Shown: in pieces, positions 1 through 12,000 of the stretch
How positions within the stretch are numbered: position 1 is the stretch's first letter
Layout of the letters: each line of letters opens with the position of its first letter
Assembly: GCA_951799425.1 (NCBI GenBank)
Contig: OX637391.1
Span: 53,295,069 to 53,359,068, forward strand
Direction: 5' to 3'
Source of the DNA: Ilex aquifolium
Taxonomy: Eukaryota; Streptophyta; Magnoliopsida; Aquifoliales; Aquifoliaceae
Length of the DNA: 64,000 bases
Notes under the pieces: model-generated
Databases searched by the model: none
The model's input: only the letters and a program-made list of their open reading frames with translations
What the model was told of the DNA's origin: nothing
Position numbers and translations under genes: made by a program

Positions 1-899
1 CATTTCACATTTCCACAATCTCATTTTCCTTTCTCCTTACCCTTTCTTTTGACACTATCTCAAGGGAAAGTGACATTCTCCTTTATCCATACACTACACA
101 TTCTAAGGGATGGTTTTTAAAGGTTAGAAAACAACAACATTTTTCACCAAGCATCAACTAGACCCAGATTTGTATGGTAATTGAGAGTGACATGACCCAT
201 TTAGAGGGAGCTCCACCTTAGCATACATATCATACTGTATGTGATACAGTCGACCAAATATGAGAATAATAAAATTGATATCCTCTCTGTCATTGCGTGA
301 GCCCTAAAATTCACTATACTCATAGACCTAGAGCTATGTCATGAAGTTGAGGTTCAAAGTAACATGTCACCCAGGATCATGATAGATACGGTCACATGGG
401 ACTTGTCTAGAAAAGTGCTTGAATCAAAATGGATTAATATGATATTTTAGGGAATGTGCTTTTATATCACACCTAGTTTGGTAGTTCATTGCCTGGGCAA
501 TTATTGTACTTAGTTGCGTAAGATAATCATGAACACAAACATGAAATGGGTTTAGTCAAGTATTGCTCTGAGACGAGTCTCAAGAGGAATAGAAAATACT
601 TGATTTGTGTGATTTAAGTTATCTAGGGTATGAACGACAACTCGTCGATGACGTGCGAAGTTAGTTAGATGGTGGCTTAATATAGCACTCCTACTACATG
701 TTTTTCGTCAGGTCGCACGCTCCATTACTTGTATGAGGAGAGTGAAATGTTTACATGAGATTGAAAGAATTTATATAAGGAGAGTGGGATAACCTATGTG
801 GACAAGTAGGAGATGTAATCTTGACCTGGTTAGGAGACCAAGTTAACTCAATGTCCTCAAGGTTATTAGAGACCTAATGAGTTTAGGCTTATTCTTTAT
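1..899. other. Gene-free left edge
   Basis: I see no supported gene here. Open frames are short and no recognisable protein motif appears on either strand. The stretch may be the upstream part of the copia-type LTR proposed at 900-1204, but I could not find a matching LTR start. Confidence 0.5.
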
Positions 900-1204
900 C
901 CTAATCCAGGATTTGAATCCTCATCAAACTCTTTTCTATATATAGGATGAGAGTTATACAAAATATATACAAGTCACTTTCTCTCTCTAGGAATCATCAT
1001 CTCTAAGGATTCCTTGGTTTTGTGAGTGTGGATGCTGAGAAAACTCTGGTAGCCCTCTTTCTAGCAGATTATCAAGCTTGTAGACACCAAACCGTGAGGA
1101 TACAAGCAAAGTTCGTAAAGCAAGTCAACTCGATCCATTTCCATGCGTCAATAGGTAACACGTGTGTAACCTCTATTTCCAACACTTGGTATCAAGTTTC
1201 CCCT
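900..1204 (+). mobile_element. Candidate copia-type LTR tail with primer-binding site
   Basis: A TATA-like CTATATATAGG lies at 936-946. The text then reaches TTCCAACA at 1177-1184, a usual LTR 3-prime end, followed by TTGGTATCAAG at 1186-1196. That resembles the initiator-Met tRNA binding site next to the left LTR of Ty1/copia elements (usually TGGTATCAGAGC). The left LTR border was not found. The nearby integrase remnant lies on the opposite strand, so this is either a rearranged fossil or two elements. Confidence 0.35.
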
Positions 1205-1239
1205 TGTGTGATATGAAACCAAACACAAAATAGATGAAA

Positions 1240-1670
1240 ACAAGAAATTGAAACATAGGAAAAGAAATGAAGGAATAGATAGAGTCTTCGATAATGCCAT
1301 TCTCATTGAGATAGGCACGAAAATCCCCCTCAGTGTGTTCAATTCCATTATCGCTCAAAAGAATCTTGATCTTAGAATCAAATTGGGTTCTATCATTTTT
1401 ACGGAAAGTTTTGAAATGAGAAAATTTTCCTTTTTGTGCGAAGTAACTAATTCAAGTGAGACGAAAGTAACAATCAATAGAAGTGATAAACAAATTATAG
1501 GTGGAAATATACACAACACGAGAAGGTCCCCACACATAAGAATGAATAATAGAAACAGGAGCAGTGCTTCCGTTGTTTATACTAGGGTACGATTAGCATT
1601 TATCCTTGGAAAATCCACAAGCATCACACACAAAAATGCTCCTACTACATTGATTAACAATACTAGGAAC
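1240..1670 (-). mobile_element. Ty1/copia integrase remnant
   Basis: On the minus strand, pieces of the Ty1/copia gag-pre-integrase and integrase region are recognisable. One piece resembles the zinc-binding segment (CDACGFSKDK), another the HSDVWGP-type stretch (IIHSYVWGPS). A third gives TQFDSKIKILLSDNGIEHTE, which matches the family pattern TQF..KIK.LRSDNG.EY. No reverse transcriptase, RNase H or second LTR was seen. It is a short, clearly broken fossil with several breaks over about 430 bp, so probably old. Confidence 0.7.
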
Positions 1671-2510
1671 AATTTTTTTCTAAACCACCAAAAGAAAAAT
1701 GTTCTGAACTTCTATGTCATTGAGGTAAGAGCTGAACTGTGTTCTGTGTGACATCATCGGAATATTTGTGAAATAAGATTCTATTTTCTGTGCATCAATA
1801 TAACTTTTTCATGAGAATCAACTAATAGGATCCCAGTGGTTTTGTTACCGTTAAGTTACTGCTCAGCTCATTTAACATGTGCCGACTCAGTGAAACGTGG
1901 TATGATACAACTTACTCCTGACTACTGCAGCAGTTAACTGCCATATCTCCAAACCACATCAACCACGTATGACCAAATATTCACTGCATCTCTGAACTCT
2001 TAACTACAGTTCTACTGTTACAGTATCATCACACTGGCTCATGAGAACTATTGCGACTGTATATTCTGCAGTTGGTGTACGTAACTATTTAGGATTCATT
2101 TCTTACTGAGGTTGCCTTCAATAATGCATTACTCAAGACGGAATTCTCCTATTTTGCTTTAGATGCAGGATTTCAAGAAAAGAAGGAAATCGGTATCTTA
2201 TCAGCAATTCGGTGAATATCAAATTCTAGGTGGTGATGAGTTTGACAAATGTATTGAATCCAACACAAGTCAACAATACACTAACCTGGGGACCAAGGAT
2301 TATGAGGATCTTCATATATGATGCAGGACGAAAAGCAACTGTTGTGGCTATATACCTCACGTTCTCAAGTTGACCCTTGTTCTGGTACATTAGCGTTCCA
2401 TCCCAAAGTTAAATCTCCTATTACAGCTTTCTATGTTTTCCTAGATCTACAAGTGCTCCATTGACATGGTTTCTCATCGATTACCAAAGACTACCTTTAA
2501 TAAGGTATTT
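1671..2510. other. Intergenic, downstream of the maturase gene
   Basis: No coding region, RNA gene or bounded repeat was recognised in these 840 bases. The right part should hold the 3-prime UTR and polyadenylation region of the minus-strand maturase gene, whose stop codon is at 2511-2513. Confidence 0.5.
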
Positions 2511-5210
2511 TCATCTCCAAGCACCAAAATCAATAGATTGGAGTGATATAAGACTGAGATATAAATCCTTCAGATGCTGTTTACACAATCCAATTCGCCT
2601 TCCACGCAAGCTGGGATGTATACAACTTGGAAATCCTGTCTTCCAACCTGGAAACTTTTGCCTTTCCATCACATGAAGAGTGTAAACACATGGTGCTGCA
2701 GCCATGCACCCAATAACAAAACAACTGCAAGGCCTCGACTTGCTCACTGTTCTGGCTAAAGATAGTAAACACAGGCCGCTATTAGAAATTCCATACAATA
2801 ATGATTCGTCATACCTGGAAGTTTGAAAATCCAATGCTTCATTTGCCATCTCATTCTCTATCTCTTGGGTTGAAGGGATTCTGCTCAGTTCTGAATCAAA
2901 TCGTTTCTCTATCTCAGTTTCATGTATTCTGTACTTAGCCGCCAGTGTACGGATGCAAGACTTCCTTACTTGATCAGAAATAATGAGCTTGACTTCACTG
3001 TAATTGTTACACTCACTATACCATCTAAGCCATCGGTGAACTAGACCGGAAAACCAGTCAATAATTTGATTGTTATCCTGTAAGATGAGCTTATGACATG
3101 CGCGGGGGTATCCTTCAGTAGTTGTCAATCCATACCGTAATAGACGCTTCTTTATGATGTTTACAGGAGCAATAATCTCTGTGAAGACAAAATCAGAAGA
3201 AGAGCTAGAATTGGACAAAAGGGCAAGAGTTGAGGCTGTCTCCAAAGAAATATATTCTTCTGCACGCTTTTGGAATTTATAAAAGGAATCTCTTAGTTCT
3301 CGGGGAAGCAATGGTTCTGCAATGTACTTAGATAAAATATATTCCACAGTATCTGAAGATCTGGGACTGAGGTCTTGCATCCATATCTTTAGCAAGAGTT
3401 TGTACCAGTGGTCAGTTTCCATCCCAGCTTTACGGAAGCTGGAAATTTGGCTCAAAAGAGAGCGACTATCCGATAGCTGCTTAATCTCTGATTCTTTTAC
3501 TTTCTTCAATCCATGGGCCAACCATTTCTTCCCAATTCTGAATGTCCCAGCATCCCAAGACTCTCGTTTCTGTGAAGTAAATAACTTGACTTTTTCCTTT
3601 AACTTGTGAACAGCTCTTACTGCAGGACTCTCTCTCACACTTCCTTTAACCAAAGTGCCAAGAAAGCAAACACCATGGGGACCATTGCATGGTAACATAT
3701 CTGATTGATCATTAACATTCAAGTGGAGGGAATTCTGCAAGTAACTATGAATCTCAGACTTGAAAGAAAGAGCCACTTCTTTGGAACCTGAAACGACGAA
3801 AAATATCTCATCCATGCATCGACAAGAATGTACTCTTACCCCAGATTTCTCCACACTAGTGTGTGGAACACTAGGGCCATTCATCTGTCTTCTAAACCAG
3901 CTGCGCAGCTTTGAGCTGGAACAATCCTGATCCATATGAATGCTTGTATCTAAAGTTTCATATCTCATTGATATCTTGTACACTTCACGGTCAAACAGGT
4001 CAAGATATATATTCATCAAGATCGGGGACAACACCCCCTCTTGTGGAAGACCATGGCCTTTTGGGTAGCCCCCAAATTCCAAATTAAGCACTTGGGCCTC
4101 ATACATGTTTTGGATGATAGCATATAATCTGGGATCCTCTATCTTACACTCCATAGTTGAGATAAGTTTATTCATGATACAGTCATCAAGCTTTTTGTTA
4201 ACAAGCAATGTGAACCACCAGTCAGGATTGGATACTTCTTTGCAAATGTACTTCAAAGCTGAAGAGTGACCCCTTCCACTTCGACAACCATGCGAAATCT
4301 TGGAAAAGTGGGGCTTGTAAACAACTTCCAAGACTATTCTGATGGCTTCTTGAACAACCTTCAACTTAAGATTCGGAAAGACAAGGACATCTTTCTTTGC
4401 TTCTCTTGTTGAAATAAAAAATGTATTGGCATTGACATCAAAACATCCACAAGAGAGCTCTTCCGCCATGGCTTCAAAGGGCAGATTGTCGCAATTCAAT
4501 GCCAAGTCGACATTTGAGCTGACCCTAATACAATTGTAGGCATCCCGAAGAGTTTTTGGATTGGCAATCACTTTTGCCATAAGGTCTTGAAACTTCCCAT
4601 TCGCATATTGTTCCTTCACCTTCTTCTTTATTTGAAGTTCAAGAAACCTCTTAAGCTCCAGGCGGTTCCTAGGCCTACTCTCCCCAATATCAAAAGATTC
4701 CTCGACCAAACAAGCCAAATTTTTTGCCAGTGACATTTTGCCAATTTCATTATCATTGTCATTGTTAACTGCTCTGAGAGTTGAATAAAATGAAAAAGCT
4801 AGAGAACTTACAGACAATTTCCCTGTTACAAGAGAACAAGATTGAATTTTAGGGAGATAAAAGCTTTCATCTCAAGTGGAAAGTCTAATAATGTCCAGAT
4901 TTACCCTATAACTAAAACACCGGGAAACAAAATGGTTTCAAAAACTACATGAAACAAAGTAAACAACAAATCCAAATATTAATCAACCCTTTATCAAATG
5001 ATTCCTTTCCCAGATATTGTTGGACAATAGACTATGAAATAGATTTAGAAAATCATAAATTTACAATTCGACAAGTAAGCAAGAGTGTATACCTATATGG
5101 ACCAATGTTGATGAATTAGCACCAACAAGGTTTATGCTTTGCAGTATGGTATGCTTTATCATGTTTGCCTTGCCAATACTAAGCAAACCCAGTAACCACA
5201 ATACTTTCAT
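2511..5210 (-). CDS. Nuclear-encoded mitochondrial group II intron maturase (nMAT3/nMAT4 type)
   Basis: Two exons: 5210-5093 and 4822-2511, joined in frame across a 270-bp GT-AG intron; 809 aa. Exon 1 and the start of exon 2 hold almost no acidic residues for the first 55 or so positions and are rich in Ser, Leu, Lys and Arg, as expected for a mitochondrial presequence. The RT-like domain shows GLPQEGVLSPILMNIYLD at about 297-314, but the catalytic YADD position reads CMDEIFF (about 375-381), so polymerase activity is surely lost. A maturase X domain follows (about 590-681), then a Cys-rich endonuclease-like tail (738-795) ending in FGAWR. Plant nMATs with this full layout act in mitochondria in splicing of organellar group II introns. 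The exon 2 frame has no ATG before residue 68, which supports the upstream exon. Met17 could be the start instead of Met1. I cannot tell nMAT3 from nMAT4. Confidence 0.88.
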
Positions 5211-5729
5211 TGTTCATTCCCTTCCGTTTACTTCAAGAAATTCACCTTCAACTCAAAAGGCAAATCCCACCACCTGATATAAGTATAACCCGGGACGCAA
5301 AATTTCATAAGTCGACCCAATACATATCAATGAAATGTTATATACAATCATCAAATACATGAGGTGCAAATCAAGGCAGACGACTACCAGGAGCATTTCA
5401 ACAAACAGGTGGTAATCATTCTAGGAGCGATTATTCATCTTCCTAGACTCCGACACAAGAAAAAATGGGTGTGAAAAACGTCTTTTCTTGTGTCGAAAAA
5501 ATAATGATAATGACTATTGATCTTGCTCGTCAAAGATTCCTAGTCTTAGTTTCTTTTTTTCCCAGATGTATCAGAACTCCTTTATATGACTATGTATCAA
5601 ACTATCATCCTCCTATAACTTTTTATATTATATGAATATATTTTACAAGTATCGTGTGTTTTGTGTGCTTTGTGTGTGTGAAGGAGAGGTGAGAGAGACA
5701 AAGAAAGAGCCAGAGGGAGAGGAGATCAC
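5211..5729. other. Probable 5-prime flank of the maturase gene
   Basis: No coding region was recognised. A short out-of-frame upstream ATG (5217-5215, minus) precedes the proposed maturase start and reaches a stop after 12 codons. Otherwise AT-rich, with a TG-rich patch near 5655-5680. Confidence 0.45.
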
Positions 5730-5780
5730 CTGGGTTGAGTAGCCGTCGCCGGTGGGCTGGCCGGTGGTGGGGTGAGCCAT
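5730..5780 (-). other. Orphan first-exon-like segment
   Basis: On the minus strand a CT-rich leader (CTCTCTCTCTCTCCACC) is followed by an ATG in strong plant context (GCCATGGCT) at 5780-5778. It encodes MAHPTTGQPTGDGYSTQ and ends at a good donor, CAG|GTGATC. This looks like the 5-prime exon of a real gene. No downstream exon for it is visible: the maturase occupies the next position on the same strand. It could be a gene-end fragment left by rearrangement or an alternative first exon. I do not recognise the protein. Confidence 0.3.
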
Positions 5781-6825
5781 GGCAGAGAAGAGGTGGAGAG
5801 AGAGAGAGAAGTCGCCGGTTGGGCAAAATAGTATGTTTACAACTAGAAGATGATGGGCGAGTATAATCGTTAAGTGAATGCCTTCGTTCAGGCATTCGTC
5901 GCCTATGTTCAGCTCTATCTGTTGTCGATTCAAATACACTCAGTTGTTTGCATCTTTGGCCCCATCTTGCTTTTCCGCAACACATCTGACAGATGCCTTT
6001 GCGGGGACTTCAAACCCATGGGAATTCTCTGCAAGTTTAAAGACAAGGTAAGCTGGTTACTCTAGGAGATTTGGTCCTGAGCCATTATCATTTTAAATGG
6101 GTACCAAGCTTAGGTTGACAATTTCCCCTCGGCCCAAGAAAATTCTAGCCATTTCTGGTACAAAGACTAGTGCTGTGATTGCAATCTTTCTACCTGATGG
6201 CATGATCATTATTTCTCTTCTTTTTTTTCATCTGTCTGTTTGTACCAATTTACGTGCATCTCGATTAATTTTTTTCTTGATCCGATCAGAGGCAGGTCAT
6301 CCATGTAAAACTCGATTTGTTAAGGGAAAAGGCTACGGTATTGTTGGCGGTACCATATCAAAATTATAATTTTTTAAAAATAAGTTATAATTTTTTTGAG
6401 GTATAAGTTATTATTTTAAAGGGTATGATCAATTATGGAAAGTTAAGATCGATATCGAAATTTTTAGAATCGATCATGGGTGTCTTTGATCGATCATGAC
6501 CTTCTTTTGAACAGTTATAATTTTTCTTTTTAAAATTATTACTTTACTCATAAAAAGTGGTAACCGATGATATGATATCAAATTTTTTTTTTTTTTTAAG
6601 TATTATAGAATTTCCCTTTGTTAAGTATCAGAACCGTTGAGATAATATAATGACTAACAAGTGAGTATTACAGTTATTATGTTAATAAGCCGGATTGCCA
6701 AAATCCTATTGAGGTAATAAAGAGTCATATTATGTGTGGTATGGAATTTTATGGAAATGTTATTAATTAAGACGTTTTTGGATTTGTTTGGTAAGGACAA
6801 TCACATCAATAGTTTAAACATATCA
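5781..6825. other. Intergenic, AT-rich
   Basis: No supported gene. A small patch at about 6440-6505 has two TGATCGATCA-like palindromes in an AT-rich context, similar in flavour to the array at 30480-32410. The rest shows only short random frames. Confidence 0.4.
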
Positions 6826-7439
6826 TCTATATAATAAAATAGCTTACAATTCAAATTTCAAAAGATAAATAAAATGACTTTTGCTATTCGCGGTTGAGAT
6901 CACTTTAAAATTCATCTAACGGCTAACATTAACACCCTAAATTTAATAGAAAAAATAGGCCCCTAAGGGTGTATTTGAAGTGACTTTTTAAAAGTACTTA
7001 TAGAAATTATTTCTCATAAATATTTAAAAAAAAAAAAATAGTGTTTGAAATCGCTCCACCACTACATCTACCGCCACCACCACCACTACCATCGCCACCA
7101 TCATCGTCGTAGCCGCCACCACCACTGCCACCACCGCTCACCCCCACCACCACCACCATCGCCACCACCACCGTCGCCACCACCGCCACCGCCACCCTCC
7201 CCACCACTACCATCGTCGCCGTCGTCGCCGCCACCACTGCCATTGTCACCCACTACAACCATCACCGTCTCCTACCGCCACCACTATCGCCCACCACCTC
7301 TCACCCCCACTACAAACCGATGCTTAAATTTTTTTATCTCTTCTCTATGTTTGTGATTTGATTTTGAATATAAATAAAAATATGTTTATTATTTACTATT
7401 TTTTATTACTCTGTGCCTTCAGGCACAGGTAATAACTAG
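6826..7439 (+). mobile_element. Non-autonomous Helitron, copy 1, with GGT/CCG-type minisatellite core
   Basis: The element starts with TC after a host A (a|TCTATATAATAAAATAG) and ends in CTAG before a host T. Seven bases before that CTAG-containing tail begins lies the hairpin CTGTGCCTTCAGGCACAG (7411-7428). These are the defining Helitron ends: 5-prime TC, a 3-prime hairpin, CTRR, insertion between A and T, no target duplication. The centre (about 7050-7310) is a CCACCACC-rich imperfect trinucleotide/hexanucleotide array. Its His/Pro-rich frames are not genes. A second copy with the same ends lies at 47810-48504 on the other strand. Confidence 0.85.
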
Positions 7440-7637
7440 TCTTTTAATATTGGATAAAAAGATATTTTAAAAAAGTAAATCATGTTCTGAGTTTAAATTT
7501 TGATAATTTCTTAGAGGTACATCATGAGAGATTTATCTCTCATAAATACCCTAGTTCCGGCCTGGATGACTTGTTTTTGATCGGACCGGAGAGAGGATTG
7601 TTCGAGGTGTGTGTAAACTGACCAAGATACCCCTAAC

Positions 7638-8231
7638 TAGGAGTGTTCAAATTTTCGATTAGCTGCAGTTTCCTACTCTACTCGACCTTATTGAACGGCT
7701 AGCCGAAAAAATCAGGTAGGAATGCGGAAGAGTTTTTGGTCTTTCGATTAAATCGAGTAGGAATGCGAAATAACCATTAATTTTCGTATTCCTACCCTAC
7801 CCTATCCGTATTAATTTATATATATATAGTTTAAACTTATATCCCTGATTCCCTAACCATATAGTTTAAACTTAAAATAATTGTTATTGTATTTGTGCAA
7901 CAATTATAATGGATTGATGTTTGTACTTTCTTGTGTTTTATTGTAACTATTGTTATAATTGTTTTAGATTTTAATGTTATTGGTTTATTGTATTGTTAAA
8001 TTGATGCATGTTATTTAATTGAATTGTTAAAATGATTCAAAAATTAATAACTACAAAAGTGTTCACCTGATTTCCTACTCGACTTTCTACTCGATTAATT
8101 TGGCCGGAAGTGGGGTAGGAATACCACACTTGATCAGGTAAGGTAAGTTCAAAAAAATTCTTTCGTAAAGTATCAGATAGAAAGACGGAAGACTATATTT
8201 CCTATCCGTAAGGTAGGGTGAACACCCCTAC
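7638..8231. mobile_element. hAT-type MITE
   Basis: Terminal inverted repeats TAGGAGTGTTCA and TGAACACCCCTA are flanked by a perfect 8-bp target duplication CCCCTAAC (7630-7637 and 8232-8239). The size (594 bp), 8-bp duplication and TAGGRGTG ends fit a non-autonomous hAT element. No transposase frame is present. Confidence 0.85.
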
Positions 8232-9030
8232 CCCTAACCATTGAACTAAAAAAAAAGAAGTCAGGATAATATAGTTGTTTAATTGTAATATATCGCTGTA
8301 ATTAATTTTAAATATGATACAATCCATTAACACGACACAAAATTAAAGAGTTTAAATATTTTTTAAGTCATCTATTTTATAAACGAGTAGACCTGACACA
8401 ACACGATTAATAAATAAATTAGGTATGAGTGAAATAAAAAACAAAAGATATACACGACACGATTCTTTTATATACTAATTATACACGGCATGAATTCGAT
8501 ATGACACAAATTATTGGATACTAATCAATAATAAATCAGAAACGAGTAAAGTATTTTTTAACACGAATTCATTAAGGCCCCACAGAAATTCGCCTTATCC
8601 AACTATATTGTCAGGCCTATATATGGTGTGTAATTTATTTATTTTACTCCAAGCCAAACTAATTAATATCATACTTATCCCTTCAATTATCACAAGTCTC
8701 TTTAACAAAATGTGTTCACATTAAAAAAGGGCCACAAGAAATAACGCTCGGGAGGCCCATTCACAGACGGACAACAGGCACTAGATTTCGAAACGTACAA
8801 GACACGTGTACGGTATAGATAGAGCATTCATGTAAGCAAATGTTAGACCATGGCACACCATATCACTCGTTATTGGTAAAATCCCAAAGCTCTTTCAGTT
8901 TCTTCAGTACAGTATTACAGTAACTCTGATGTCCTTTTCAGACGCCTTTTATTATTAAATTAAGAAAAGAAAACCTCGTCTCTGTTTCTTCTCCGCCGTG
9001 GTTTCACCGGGAAATCTCTCCGGTGATCAA
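8232..9030. other. Promoter-side region of the repeat-rich protein gene
   Basis: No coding region recognised. The segment becomes less AT-rich towards 8740-9030 and probably holds the promoter and 5-prime UTR of the plus-strand gene whose proposed start codon is at 9031. A G-box lies at 8802-8809. Confidence 0.4.
8802..8809. promoter_or_regulatory. G-box (ACACGTGT)
   Basis: A palindromic ACACGTGT with a CACGTG core lies about 220 bp upstream of the proposed start codon at 9031. This is the plant G-box/ABRE core bound by bZIP and bHLH factors. A function here is inferred from position only. Confidence 0.35.
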
Positions 9031-12000
9031 ATGAACTCACCGCCGGCGAAGGTACGTTTTCTGAAAGCTAATCATTTTCTCTCAAGTTCTGGAGTTGTAG
9101 AACTAGGTGGACACTCATTTCGATTTCTCTCTTTGTGTAGATATGATCAATCGTTTATGCATGTTATTTGTACGTATCAATACGTATATATTCTTTCTTC
9201 TGGATTGAAATCGATTTTTTTAAGGTGAATGTGCTTGGTTTTCGAATTCGCAAGCTAGGTTTTGTGGTTGTGTTTGCAGGATTGGTTGGAAGAGCTTTGA
9301 GTATGGTGTTTCTGCATGGTTTATGGCGATGGATGGTATAGGAGAAAATTTGTCATGAAAGTTGTGGACTGGTACGTAGGGTTGTGTTGAAAGAGCTAGA
9401 AAATTTGTTCAGGATTGATTTTGATCGTTAGACGAGTGAGCTGACTCTGTGAGTCAATTTTGATCAAAAGAACGAGTGGGGATTACAGACGCTGAAATGG
9501 TAGGGGTTGAACTCTGATTGAGGCTTTTCCATTCAAATGATGGTCTTTTCTAAACGACTATTCGTTATCTAGTTGTTCACTTTGTAGTAGTTTCAATTTA
9601 GTATATACTTAGATTTGATATATAATTTTGCCGTTGTAGATTTGATCACGGTGGCTTGGTGTGTTATGTAAGTACAATCTTTTGTTGGGTTCTATTCTTG
9701 GAGAATTGTCTGTTTTACATGTCCCGCTGCTGAAATTTTCTGTATTTACTGGCTAAACTAGAAGCTAATTGGAATGATCTTTTGGCTTTACACTTGATTT
9801 TGTTTTGGAATTTATTAATTTTTTTGCTTACTCAATAAGAAGGATCACTTTTAGAATGTTCATTGTGGCGTATCAAGTCTTAATTCCATTTATTTAGGAA
9901 TGTGTTGCATTTCATGGCATACATAGTTTGCAATATAAACAATTATATAAAGAGATTATCATATAAGTTATCCATAATTTTCTCTCAGTTACTTGTTATC
10001 TGGTGAATATTCCTATGGTGATGTAGCTTAAATAATGTCGTGGATACTGTCTACATGTGGCAGTGTTCTTCTCTGGGGGTTTCTTGCAAGGCGGTGGGAT
10101 GCTGTTAAATGGTGATAGGCTGTAGATTTGGAGGTAATGGCGGCGACAACAAATTGTGGTTTTCACCTGGTCTTCCCATATGGGACAGAGCAAGAGATAT
10201 ATAACATGCTCATGTGCCTCCCTTTTTTGTTGGCTTGTTGATGTCTTAGTAAAAGTAATTTATGGTTCATTTAATAATAGAACTAATACGATCAACTTAA
10301 GTGACAAAACGGTTATTTCTATATGGTGCCATATTGATCTTCCAACCTTTTTGAAGCTGCCAAAATGAAGTCCTGCTAGCTCCGCATTTCACAGCAGTGG
10401 AACAGCCTCGCAATAGCTCCCATAACCTTTCTATCTCTTTTCAAAACCCTATGTTTCCAGTCTCCAACTGGCCTCTACCTACTATATAGAATTGCCTTAA
10501 TAGCTATGTTTTTAGCTAAGAAACATGGACATGGACACGGACACGGACACAGGACACGGATACGACAGGATACGGATACGCCGACACGACATTTCTAAAA
10601 AAAGTAGGGCACGGATACGTTGGGGACATACTACAAAAAAATATATTTTATATATAATATTATATATTTTATTGCAAATATAGTGATAATGATATATAAT
10701 TCATAAAAGATTCAGTATTTTATGATAAGTAAATTTTATGTCTAATATCTGTATGAATTTTTAGATTAAAGCATCCTCATAATAGTCAATAATCATCAAT
10801 TTTTTTTTATAGACAATATGTATATAATATATAATTTAAATAATTTCTGTTATTTTCTCAATTCCTCTTTTTTAAAATTTGTATGCATTTTTTGTTTTTA
10901 TTATTATATTTGAAGTACAACTTTAACATGTCTAATGTTTGTAATTATATGTTTTCAAAATTTTAAACTTTGTTAATCATATTTCAACACATGTTTACTG
11001 TTTAGTAGTAGACACATTTTAAATAAGTGCCGGACACGTCACCAAAGAAGTGTTGGACACGTGTCTAAAATTAAAATTTTATAATTTAATTATAGACACA
11101 GATAAAAGAGTATTGGACATGTGTCCGAAGAGTGTCGGTGTCCGACACGGATACATCACCTTCTCAAGAGTGTCCCTGCTTCATAGGTTTTTAGTGGCAA
11201 ACTCTGACACTTATATGATCTATTAGTAACTCTCGACTACTATTTTTCAATTTAGAAATGGCTGGTTGTGCACCAACAAAGAAATGAACGTAGGTGATCA
11301 ATATTTGGAAAATCTTGGTATGGGTTTGAGTTCATGATTGAGTCAATTGAGTTAAGTTGAGTCATGCAAATTAAAATTCAGTGCAAAAGTTTGCAACTTA
11401 GTTTCAGGTTGAGCATAAGTAGGCAATGAACTTTGATTGTGTTTTGTTTCTTAAGGCTTTGAGTAACCTAGTCTTGTCTTTTTGGACATGCTAATTGCAT
11501 TGGGAAATGCATTGTGTGGGCATGTGCTATGGTGGCTTAGAAATGGACCAACAAGCCATTTGGTGCTTAGGATATAAACACTTTGCCAGTTCTTCTGTAC
11601 TTTGGTCACCTCAAGCATTAGTTATAACTTATAAGCCATGTCATAGACGAAGATTATGTTTTGCACTCCCCCTAGGGCATCTCCATTGTTGACCCAAACT
11701 CAAACTCAAATTTGAGGAAAAAAATGAGTAAAAAGCTGATTTCGTACGGACCTCTCCAATTGGTAAAATCAAATTTATACTCAAATTTTTTAAAAAAATT
11801 CTCAAATTGTCCCAAAAACTCATTTCTTTAATTTTTTTTGTCTAAAACATTTGTCATTCTTTTCTAAAACACAATGGCAGCCGAAGTTATTTCTTTTGAA
11901 ACCAAACAAAAATCACCTTCCATGGTGGTGACATATGGACGGAAATGTGTAGCTTCCATGGCGGTGACAGAAATGTGTAGCTTCTGAAACTAAACAAAAA

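Noticed and set aside
5874-6369. Two plus-strand frames of 63 and 90 codons with exon-like look
   Set aside because: No recognisable protein similarity and no supporting splice partners.
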